From the NCBI GenBank assembly GCA_016290335.1, contig JAEETM010000044.1, positions 1-28,245 on the forward strand: 28,245 nt of DNA, read 5' to 3'. This document shows positions 14,383 to 20,285 of the stretch, in pieces; within the stretch, counting starts at the first letter, position 1; every line of letters starts with the position of its first letter. Source of the DNA: Treponema sp. Lineage in GTDB: Bacteria; Spirochaetota; Spirochaetia; Treponematales; Treponemataceae. A program made the translations under genes and the position numbers. The notes below the pieces were generated by a model. That model ran no database searches, was not told the origin of the DNA, and saw nothing but the letters and a program-made list of their open reading frames with translations.

Positions 14383-16464
14383 TTATCTTGTTATTGTTCG
14401 TTCTCTTATGCGTTCGAGTTCTAACATACGCTCTCTTGTAAGTGTTTTAGCTTTATCAAAGTAGCGTTCATAAAACTCGAACTTGTTTTCTTTTGTATTT
14501 GCAGCTTCGGAAAAAGTTTGTTTACCTAGTTTCTTTGTTTCGTCTATGGCTTTTTGAATATTATCAACAGGTGTATCTCGAAGCATGTCTGCAAAATCAA
14601 TTTCACCATAATTGTATTCACATACAATTTTATTTCCTGAAGAATAAAAACGTTTGTGACCAAAAAGTCTTTCATTTAATTCATTGAGCTTCTTGTCATA
14701 TGTTTGTTTTACTTTTGTAATTACAGCTGAAATTCCTTTTTTGACTTTATTATATAACTCTACTAAAGCATTAGGTTTATGCTTATTAGAATTATATTCA
14801 TCAAAAGAAGTTTTAATCCAGGAATCACTATCTTTGATTTGTTCAGAAGCTTCCTTCCAGTTTTCAATTTCAATAATTTTTGAACGGTTTTCTATATTAA
14901 ATATATCTATCTGCTTCTGGTTTTCATCAAAGATTTGCTGCATTTGATTCTTAGCATTAACAGCATCAGTTTTTTCTTTCTGTGCCTGATTCAAAGTTTC
15001 AAGTGCATGAGTTTCCTTTTCATTTGCAGATTCAAGTTTTTCATCAGCAATTTTTTCCCGATTTTTAATTTTGTTTTCATCTATCTGTAAAGAAAGTTCT
15101 CTTTGAGTAATAGAATCCTCTCTATCGGAAAGTTCCATTTCTTTTTTAAGAAGTGGTGCTTCTCCTTGTTGAATTCTTTTTTCACGTTCAGATTGTTTTG
15201 AATTCTGTTCATCAAGTTGTGTTTTTAATTTTTCAAGGTATTCTTCCTTATTTGAAAGATAAGTTTCCTTTTCCAACTGAAGCTTTTGTTTAGAATCCAA
15301 CTGCTTTTCTTTTAATCCAAGTTTTAATTTATCTGATTCAAGCTGTCGCTCTCGCTCAGTAATCTTATCAGAATTCTTTTTTAACTGTTCTTCTTGTTGC
15401 TTAAGATTATTTTTTTTCTTCTCAAGTTCCTGCTCTTTTTCTTCCAGATGTTCTATTCTATAATCAAAATCATCCATCTGATTAGCAAGGGCAATCTCTT
15501 TGGCTTCAAGTACCTTCTGCTTTTCTTTAAGTTCTGCATCCCATTCAATATTATTCTGTTCATAAACATAATCCTCTTTTGACTGATGGCTGTGTTTATG
15601 ACCTTTAGTACGATTTATTTTAATTCCCATTTCTTCACAGAAATCCATTAAATCATGACGAACAGCCTCTTCGAATTGCTGTTGTGCAGTACCTTTTCCT
15701 TTTTCTGTAAAGAATCCCATTTCATTGCAAGCAGCTGACATAGAAGTTTGTAAAGACATTCCTCTCTCAAGTGATTTTCCCCAGCGTTGTATCATTCCTT
15801 TACGCCAGTCTTTTTCTTTCCATTTTTCTTCATCCCATGCAATTCCTTTTGCTTCTAATTCTGCTTTTTTTATTTCTTTACATTTTTCACGATATGCCAT
15901 TTCCTCTTTGAGTTCTTCCGGCGTAAGGGCATGTGCAACAAATATTCCAGGAGCATGAAAATGTAATGGGGATTCAAGCCTTTCATGTTTTCTATTGAAT
16001 GAGTATTCATCATTATGCCAAGTAAGACTTGTTATAATAAAATTCGGAAATCTTTTTGGGAAGATTTTTGTAAGGTAAATATTTAAAACCTTTTTTGCTT
16101 TTTCATCGGGACAATGAGAATCTCTATTTCCAATGTAATACTGGAACTCATAAAAAGGCTGTCTTTTTGAACTAGCCTTTGGATTTTTATGTTTACCACA
16201 TCTTTCATCATCAAGCACTTTTTGATAATAATCTTTTATTTGTCTATCTTTACGTTTTCCCTTATTATATTCCTTAATGGTCTCTCCAAAGATTTTATCA
16301 AAAGTTTCCTTTTCATCGCCCATATGAAATACAACCCCATGTGGCCTGGTTGAATCTATATGTTTCTGAGTTTCTACATAATCTGGTAACCTAAGATTAT
16401 GCCCAAAACTATATTGTGGACGCATTAAAGCCGTTACTCTCCAGCCTTCAAAATTATTTGTCAT
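14383..16464 (-). CDS. mobV: MobV-family relaxase with long coiled-coil C-terminus
   Basis: A 693-residue protein whose N-terminal 200 residues carry MobV/Pre relaxase motifs: H22-N-L-R25 (HNxR, motif I) and H150-N-D-E153 followed by P166-L-H168-F-H170 (HxDE...PHxH, motif III). In MobV enzymes a motif-I residue attacks DNA at nic while the motif-III histidines hold the metal ion. Residues about 300-510 are a continuous charged coiled coil, and the tail is basic. It nicks oriT and pilots the strand through a helper's conjugation channel; no coupling protein is present here. AGAGG lies 7 nt before the ATG. It is the last gene of the leftward operon, separated from parB by a terminator-like hairpin. 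The family call is good; the protein is longer than most MobV proteins. Confidence 0.85.
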   Translation of the reverse strand: MTNNFEGWRVTALMRPQYSFGHNLRLPDYVETQKHIDSTRPHGVVFHMGDEKETFDKIFGETIKEYNKGKRKDRQIKDYYQKVLDDERCGKHKNPKASSKRQPFYEFQYYIGNRDSHCPDEKAKKVLNIYLTKIFPKRFPNFIITSLTWHNDEYSFNRKHERLESPLHFHAPGIFVAHALTPEELKEEMAYREKCKEIKKAELEAKGIAWDEEKWKEKDWRKGMIQRWGKSLERGMSLQTSMSAACNEMGFFTEKGKGTAQQQFEEAVRHDLMDFCEEMGIKINRTKGHKHSHQSKEDYVYEQNNIEWDAELKEKQKVLEAKEIALANQMDDFDYRIEHLEEKEQELEKKKNNLKQQEEQLKKNSDKITERERQLESDKLKLGLKEKQLDSKQKLQLEKETYLSNKEEYLEKLKTQLDEQNSKQSEREKRIQQGEAPLLKKEMELSDREDSITQRELSLQIDENKIKNREKIADEKLESANEKETHALETLNQAQKEKTDAVNAKNQMQQIFDENQKQIDIFNIENRSKIIEIENWKEASEQIKDSDSWIKTSFDEYNSNKHKPNALVELYNKVKKGISAVITKVKQTYDKKLNELNERLFGHKRFYSSGNKIVCEYNYGEIDFADMLRDTPVDNIQKAIDETKKLGKQTFSEAANTKENKFEFYERYFDKAKTLTRERMLELERIRERTITR

Positions 16465-16493
16465 ATTTATACCTCTTTATTTTTATAAAAATG

Positions 16494-16524
16494 AAAAGGC
16501 GGAAGTTTGAACTTCCACCTTTTT
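16494..16524. terminator. Terminator-like hairpin between parB-like and mobV genes
   Basis: AAAGG-C-GGAAGTT, 2-nt loop, AACTTCC-A-CCTTT, with T-runs on both strands. Twelve pairs with one mismatch. It lies after the ParB-like gene in the leftward operon and may reduce relaxase transcription rather than stop it. Confidence 0.6.
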
Positions 16525-16536
16525 GTGAAATGTGAA

Positions 16537-17502
16537 TTAGATTGCTTGCAATAATGCAAGATCTTCATCTTTGAACTTTATCTCAGAAGCTTTAACTGAA
16601 TCTGAAAAAGAATTACCAGAAAGAATTTCGGCTGTTGTCTTTCCACGAGCCTGGAGTATTAAGGCACATTTTGCACCAATCAAAAGAATCTGTTTATCAG
16701 AAAGTTTTGATGATGCTAATGCTTCTTTCTGCTTTAATTCCAATTCTTTGTCCTGTAATTCCCGCTGTTTTTTCTGAAGTTCACTTTGAACTGTTTTCTG
16801 AATATTCTGTTCAATATCTGATTCAGTTGGTTCTTCAGTAAGATTTGCAGCAGCCATTTCTGTTTCTTTTTTTTCAATTTTCAAAGCTTCTTCTTCTTTT
16901 TTTTCTGCTTCAAGATTCTCTGTTTTTTTAATCTCGTTATAAAGGTGATTAATGGAAATCAATCCATCTCTAATTTTTTGTAAATCTTCTTTTGAAGACT
17001 TAGCAAGAACTTTTTGAAGCTTAAAGATGTGGCGTTTAGACTTTTTAAGTCTTTCGCTCATTTCTGCTGCGGTAAGCTTTCGCCCGTCAATTTCCTGTTG
17101 ACGAAGAATTTCGAAATTTTTGAATAATTCGGAATCCTGAATATTCCTTCTGTTAAATTGCTCCTTCATAGAGTAGAGTACAGCCTCATTAATGGATTTG
17201 AATATGTGTACCTGAGCATAAATCTTATCAAGATTAAGTTCGGTTGCTGCTGTATACCTTGTATATCCATCACAAAGTACAAGAACTTCTTTCCCATCAA
17301 TTACCCATTTGAATACATGGACTGGATGGGCTTTAGAAAATCCATTTATAGCCATATCATCTTTGATTCTGTCTTTGACATCTAGGTCAATTCTAAATAC
17401 ATTCTGTAACTCTGGAATCTTTTGGATTTCAGCCGGATTGATTTTAATTATGTCTCCTTCTTTGTAGTTTTTGAAGAAGTTGTATATAATTGCGTGTTTC
17501 AT
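16537..17502 (-). CDS. ParB/RepB-like N-terminal domain protein
   Basis: A 321-residue protein. Residues about 15-110 match the ParB/Spo0J N-terminal domain, with the CTPase-type box 'VLCDGYTRYTAATEL' (like DGHRR) and a downstream 'ERLKKSKRHIFKLQKVL' helix-turn-helix at about 145-165. A charged coiled-coil region (about 195-265) and a unique C-terminus follow. ParB proteins bind centromere-like sites; no ParA ATPase is encoded here, so it may act in replication or copy control or as a transcription factor. AAGGAG lies at good distance before the ATG, overlapping the stop region of the replication gene. Domain call is good; role inferred. Confidence 0.82.
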   Translation of the reverse strand: MKHAIIYNFFKNYKEGDIIKINPAEIQKIPELQNVFRIDLDVKDRIKDDMAINGFSKAHPVHVFKWVIDGKEVLVLCDGYTRYTAATELNLDKIYAQVHIFKSINEAVLYSMKEQFNRRNIQDSELFKNFEILRQQEIDGRKLTAAEMSERLKKSKRHIFKLQKVLAKSSKEDLQKIRDGLISINHLYNEIKKTENLEAEKKEEEALKIEKKETEMAAANLTEEPTESDIEQNIQKTVQSELQKKQRELQDKELELKQKEALASSKLSDKQILLIGAKCALILQARGKTTAEILSGNSFSDSVKASEIKFKDEDLALLQAI

Positions 17503-17506
17503 GATA

Positions 17507-18124
17507 TTACTCCTTTTTTAAGATTTCTCGAAAATGAGTCAAGTTTCTAATTGCTTCTGCTTGAGTTTTCTCATAAATCTTTTTAGCAGCTTCTATAGTT
17601 TCTGCTGAATTTTCTTTCGACATATCAAGAGGACAATCACCATTTGGTTGATTCTTGAAATGATTCCTTTCACATACAGGACATTTATCTGGCCAGATAT
17701 CCCAATAATCACTTCTTTTTTGATTTTTAACATTTTTATTATTCAGAAATCTTATTAAAACATCTGGTTTAAGACTTACCGTAAAGAAAAGTTTAGCATC
17801 TACAGATTTATGACTTGTATTAAGGTAGTCATAAACGTATTGGCAATAACCAACACAATCCTCTGTATCTTTATTTTGCTCTCTAAAGAAGTTGTAAAGT
17901 TTTTTCTCGTAACGAGAATCAATTGAACTTAGATTATGAGAATCTAAGAAAGCACGGATTGTCTGGTCTTCTTTACTTAACTTTACTTTACTATCCTTAA
18001 CTATACTTACCTTACCTTTACTTAACTGTGGCTCTTTTTGTTCACATTCTGAGTTCTTTTTGAGCACATTTTGAGTACAATTTGTGCTCTTTTTGAACTC
18101 ATTTTGTGAACAATTTGATGTCAG
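17507..18124 (-). CDS. Replication initiator, C-terminal part reached by -1 frameshift
   Basis: An open frame with no stop from the slip site at 18124 to 17507, about 205 residues. It starts with an 11-residue repeat linker (SNCSQNEFKK, TNCTQNVLKK, SECEQKEP), then a Ser/Lys-rich linker. A helical domain (about 60-150) and a zinc-knuckle-like cluster C-P-V-C...H...C near 'CPVCERNHFKN' follow. The only alternative start, GTG at 18067, has no Shine-Dalgarno, unlike every other gene in this operon, and would discard half the repeats. I therefore read it as the second half of the 18564 gene. If shift occurs, the joint protein is about 351 residues with the layout of phage replisome organisers. Frameshifting is inferred, not shown. 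Confidence 0.65.
   Translation of the reverse strand: MTSNCSQNEFKKSTNCTQNVLKKNSECEQKEPQLSKGKVSIVKDSKVKLSKEDQTIRAFLDSHNLSSIDSRYEKKLYNFFREQNKDTEDCVGYCQYVYDYLNTSHKSVDAKLFFTVSLKPDVLIRFLNNKNVKNQKRSDYWDIWPDKCPVCERNHFKNQPNGDCPLDMSKENSAETIEAAKKIYEKTQAEAIRNLTHFREILKKE
18032..18118 (-). repeat. 33-bp tandem repeats in the initiator linker, iteron-like
   Basis: Two 33-bp units (18118-18086 and 18085-18053, 27 of 33 identical) and a partial third (18052-18032), each containing variants of AATTGT...CAAAATG...CTCAAAAAG. They encode an 11-residue repeat. A perfect inverted repeat GAGCACA/TGTGCTC (18062-18068, 18083-18089) lies inside. Repeats within an initiator gene are the usual place for a phage-type origin. 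Confidence 0.6.
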
Positions 18125-18144
18125 TTTTTTTTTACATCATCCTC
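18121..18144 (-). promoter_or_regulatory. Candidate programmed -1 ribosomal frameshift site
   Basis: On the minus strand the 0 frame reads GTA AAA AAA AAC TGA. The heptamer A AAA AAC (18130-18124) is a classical -1 slippery sequence and is followed at once by the stop TGA (18123-18121). GAGG at 18144-18141 lies 10 nt upstream of the heptamer, the spacing of the stimulatory Shine-Dalgarno in dnaX. After slippage the frame stays open for about 205 codons. A9 could also cause polymerase slippage or be an assembly or mutation artefact. Confidence 0.6.
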
Positions 18145-18564
18145 AATAAGTTCAGGTTTTGAAGCTTCTAATTCTTCGATGAATCCACGCTTTCTCTGAA
18201 AATCAAAAAGGTTTGTACCTTTAGATAATGAGTACACGTTGTTATCATCCAGAAAAAGCTTCTTCATATAGTCAACATAAGCTGTACCTGTATAATGATT
18301 CTTATCAATCCTATTATGCATTCGCCAGTGTGTAATGACATAAAGATAATCTTCCAGCAGTAGCACATAACCTTTTTCAATTAATGTCTTCAAATCTTCG
18401 ATGTTCACTGGTAATTGACGAATAAGAGTAATTGCATTATCCACAAATCCATCGTCATCGGCATTGAGACACAAATGAAAATACAACAGCTGTGTAGCAC
18501 AAGATAATTGCAGAAAGCAATCTTTACTGATGAGAGCTTTATTGATCATTCGACTTCTAGCCAT
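18121..18564 (-). CDS. Phage-type replication initiator/replisome organiser, N-terminal part
   Basis: A 147-residue product. The opening 'MARSRMINKALISKDCFLQLSCATQLLYFHLCLNADDDGFVDNA' is the typical start of phage replisome organiser proteins, a winged-helix DNA-binding domain that opens the origin and recruits helicase. Start 18564 is chosen over the longer 18597 because AAGGAG lies 7 nt upstream and the protein then begins with the family's MARSR. The frame ends in VKKN just at an A9 run; the same run lets ribosomes enter the frame ending at 17507. Either two isoforms (147 and about 351 residues) are made or the gene is broken. It is a co-transcribed member of the leftward operon. Confidence 0.8.
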   Translation of the reverse strand: MARSRMINKALISKDCFLQLSCATQLLYFHLCLNADDDGFVDNAITLIRQLPVNIEDLKTLIEKGYVLLLEDYLYVITHWRMHNRIDKNHYTGTAYVDYMKKLFLDDNNVYSLSKGTNLFDFQRKRGFIEELEASKPELIEDDVKKN

Positions 18565-18734
18565 GTTGAGCTCCTTGGTGTGCGATAAGGAATGCAATAC
18601 TTCAAACCATGACTAGAATTAAAAGCTTTTTTGGTGTATAAAGAAATTGCATTTTTGTTTTTGACGCCAATCATTAACAATTTGCTGGTGCCTTCTGAAC
18701 TGCAATTCAAAGGCACTTTTTTGTTTCTACTCAT
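18546..18734 (-). CDS. Small conserved-position protein of unknown function
   Basis: A 62-residue basic protein that starts at 18734 with AGGAGG 7 nt upstream. It shares an ATGA overlap with the stop of the preceding HTH gene and ends 19 nt inside the start of the replication initiator. The excellent ribosome binding site and tight coupling indicate a real gene despite its size. No motif is recognised; being in a phage-like early operon it may be a small regulatory or DNA-binding factor. Confidence 0.6.
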   Translation of the reverse strand: MSRNKKVPLNCSSEGTSKLLMIGVKNKNAISLYTKKAFNSSHGLKYCIPYRTPRSSTWLEVE

Positions 18735-19120
18735 ACAGATTCCTCCTTTTTTCCGTATTTCTTTAAATATTTTTCACCTATACGACCAGTAAGTGGTACA
18801 TGATATTTTGCTGCATAAGCAATTATATCCTTGTCGGTTATTTCTAACCATTCTTTGATGTATTTGCTCTCCCATCTACGAACCCCTCCAATTATTTCGT
18901 AATTGGTATTACAGCAAGGCATTAAAAGATAGTTTGTAGACGTGGTTGAGTAACTTGCCGAGGTACCGAACTTCCATGCACAAGCTTCCTTTAATGTAAA
19001 ATACTTTTGATGCGGCAAAGAATCGTTATTACTAGATTTAACTTCTTTAACCTCCCGACGTAATTGTAGAATGAGATTTTCAATCTCATTTAACCTAGGA
19101 ATAATTAGTTCATCATTCAT
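18731..19120 (-). CDS. Helix-turn-helix protein, possibly excisionase or operon regulator
   Basis: A 129-residue protein. Its N-terminus is helical and coiled ('RLNEIENLILQLRREVKEV'), and about residues 40-105 resemble the MerR/excisionase fold: 'YFTLKEACAWKFGTSASYS', then a wing-like 'EIIGGVRRWESKYIKEWLE'. It is the first gene after the leftward promoter, which is where directionality factors or early regulators often lie. Start 19120 has GGGAGG at good spacing; the longer frame from 19159 does not. With integrase at the other end of the element, an excision factor here would be adjacent to the right end only by about 1 kb. Excisionase is a plausible but unproven role. Confidence 0.65.
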   Translation of the reverse strand: MNDELIIPRLNEIENLILQLRREVKEVKSSNNDSLPHQKYFTLKEACAWKFGTSASYSTTSTNYLLMPCCNTNYEIIGGVRRWESKYIKEWLEITDKDIIAYAAKYHVPLTGRIGEKYLKKYGKKEESV

Positions 19121-19236
19121 AGATGACCTCCCATAATAGTGCTTTTTTCTGACTTGCAACTCACGTATGCTGGTATTGTAGTTGCCCCAGATGTCAGTCG
19201 GTAGACCTTTGTGGTCTTTTGGTAATGTCTATAATT

Positions 19237-19265
19237 ATAATAATATGATAATTATTTAAAGTCAA
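19237..19265 (-). promoter_or_regulatory. Promoter of the leftward replication-mobilisation operon
   Basis: On the minus strand TTGACT (19265-19260), exactly 17 nt, TATTAT (19242-19237). The spacer region contains two ATAATTAT palindromes (19231-19238 and 19249-19256), candidate operators for the opposing repressor. The leader then carries AGACC-TTTGT-GGTCT (19203-19217), a small hairpin, 80 nt upstream of the first start codon. Confidence 0.7.
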
Positions 19266-19312
19266 CAAATAAGTACGGCGTATACAATAAAATTTGTTTT
19301 TAATTTTTTTTT

Positions 19313-19341
19313 GTTACATTTTGTTCAAAATAGTGTATAAT
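19313..19341 (+). promoter_or_regulatory. Repressor promoter, leaderless layout
   Basis: GTTACA (19313-19318), 17 nt, perfect TATAAT (19336-19341), then 6 nt to the ATG at 19348. Transcription should start at or within a base of the ATG, and no Shine-Dalgarno is present. Phage lambda cI from PRM is likewise leaderless. Confidence 0.6.
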
Positions 19342-19347
19342 TTGTTT

Positions 19348-19956
19348 ATGGAAATAAATGGGAAAGAAATATACGAACGTATAATCCAAACAATCAAGAA
19401 TCGTGGTATAAAAAATATTGATTTATATAAAAAATTAGGTATAACCAGACAACATCTTGCTCGATGGAAAAATGGTAGCTTACCATCAATTGATATTTTA
19501 TATGCTATAAAAGAAGAATTAAATGTTTCATTGGATTGGTTAATTACAGGAAAAAATAACCAAGATGCTACAGATCCTGCTGCACCATTTCAAATTGTTA
19601 ATAGAATTGATTATTATTTGGAAGATAAAACAAAGCGAAAAAAATATGAAGATAACTTTTATTCATCAATTGATGATATTGTCAAACCATATGATTTAGC
19701 AGATTGGTTGAATAGTCGTCAAGAGCTTGATATTAGTAAAGTGGTAAAAATTGCTGATAGGTTAGGTGCCAGTGTGCAATACTTTATAACAGGCTCTCAA
19801 ATTTCAAAATCTGAATATACTGAAAAATATTTCGGCAATAGAGAAACAGAAGATGCTGATTTTTATAGAAAGTTTTCTTGTCTAGACACAGATAAAAGAA
19901 AGGAAGCAAAACATATTGTGGACCTTTTATTTAATGAACAATATGAAAAAAAATAA
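19348..19956 (+). CDS. CI-like repressor with two XRE-type helix-turn-helix units
   Basis: A 202-residue protein. Residues about 7-68 are a canonical XRE domain ('IDLYKKLGITRQHLARWKNGSLPSIDILYAIKEELNVSLDWLITG'). Residues about 109-149 repeat its shape: 'KPYDLADWLNSRQELDISKVVKIADRLGASVQYFITG'. The phrases LNVSLDWLITG and LGASVQYFITG end both units. The second copy is degenerate in the recognition helix. There is no LexA/S24 peptidase domain, so induction is not by RecA-type self-cleavage. Divergent from the replication-mobilisation operon, it probably represses that operon and keeps the element quiescent. Start 19348 is preferred to the upstream 19294 start because of the promoter position and the XRE alignment. 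Confidence 0.82.
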   Translation: MEINGKEIYERIIQTIKNRGIKNIDLYKKLGITRQHLARWKNGSLPSIDILYAIKEELNVSLDWLITGKNNQDATDPAAPFQIVNRIDYYLEDKTKRKKYEDNFYSSIDDIVKPYDLADWLNSRQELDISKVVKIADRLGASVQYFITGSQISKSEYTEKYFGNRETEDADFYRKFSCLDTDKRKEAKHIVDLLFNEQYEKK

Positions 19957-19965
19957 TGAATCAAT

Positions 19966-19987
19966 TTGTTAATGAATTGTTAATAAA
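19966..19987 (+). promoter_or_regulatory. Right integrase arm-type site (paired TTGTTAAT motif)
   Basis: TTGTTAATG, 2 nt, TTGTTAATAAA, matching 9897-9918 in 20 of 22 bases and the same orientation. It lies about 100 bp inside attR. The intervening 19988-20085 is noncoding, with AAAACAT words in both orientations and no other feature recognised. Confidence 0.6.
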
Positions 19988-20085
19988 ATCAACAATCCCT
20001 ACCAAAACATTGACATAAAAAGGCATAAAAGGTATGTTTTAGGCAGTAAATAGTGACAAAACATAACAAATAATACATATATGCC

Positions 20086-20130
20086 GTTTGGGACCAGGAT
20101 GTCGGGGGTTCAAATCCCTCTTGCCCGATA
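20086..20130 (+). repeat. attR: second copy of the 45-bp tRNA-Pro repeat
   Basis: Same 45 bp as 9795-9839 except G at 20098. It has no 5' tRNA half, so it is not a tRNA gene. The terminator that belonged to the tRNA follows directly. Confidence 0.94.
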
Positions 20131-20158
20131 AAGCTCTCTGTAAAAAGAGAGCTTTTTT
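20131..20158 (+). terminator. Original rho-independent terminator of tRNA-Pro
   Basis: AAGCTCTC (20131-20138), 8-nt loop, GAGAGCTT (20147-20154) and a T-run. It abuts the displaced tRNA 3' end and would have terminated tRNA-Pro before insertion. Confidence 0.88.
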
Positions 20159-20183
20159 ATTTAACGGATTTGCTATAGAGACA

Positions 20184-20215
20184 GGTTCAAATCCATCCTG
20201 CCCGATAAAGCTCTT
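20184..20215 (+). repeat. Degenerate third copy of the tRNA 3' end plus terminator arm
   Basis: Beginning GGTTCAAATCC and ending CCCGATAAAGCTCT, this matches 20107-20138 with two internal mismatches and divergence at its last base. It includes the first arm of the terminator but not the second. It is probably the scar of an earlier integration or a partial duplication. Confidence 0.75.
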
Positions 20216-20285
20216 CCAAAACCGATACTTTTTTACTGGCTAAATAGAAAAAAATGGGTGATAATACATTTAAGGGAAAACGTAT

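Larger units (their letters stand above)
9795..20130 (+). mobile_element. Integrative, probably mobilizable element (about 10.29 kb) in tRNA-Pro
   Basis: Bounded by 45-bp att repeats in and beyond tRNA-Pro; corresponding positions are 10,291 bp apart. Contents are a tyrosine integrase next to attL, a toxin-antitoxin pair, fragments of conjugation genes, a MobV relaxase, a ParB-like protein, a phage-type replication initiator, an excisionase-like HTH protein and a CI-like repressor. No virion, lysis or mating-pair genes are visible. That pattern fits an IME that borrows a conjugation machine from a helper, or a phage-plasmid hybrid. Matching paired arm motifs at both ends support an intact, potentially excisable element. 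Confidence 0.9.

Noticed and set aside
14086..14424. Plus-strand 112-codon frame in the hairpin-rich block
   Set aside because: The sequence is dominated by inverted repeats and overlaps the relaxase 3' end; no ribosome binding site and no coding-like pattern.
18067..18124. GTG at 18067 as an independent start for the downstream replication frame
   Set aside because: There is no Shine-Dalgarno before it, and the frame is open and repeat-encoding upstream back to the slippery A run, which fits a frameshift better. Not fully excluded.
20086..20130. Second tRNA-Pro gene
   Set aside because: Only the 3' half from the anticodon loop onward is present; the upstream bases cannot form acceptor, D or anticodon stems.
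9795..20130. Complete prophage
   Set aside because: No terminase, portal, capsid, tail or lysis genes are encoded; only integrase, repressor and replication modules are phage-like.
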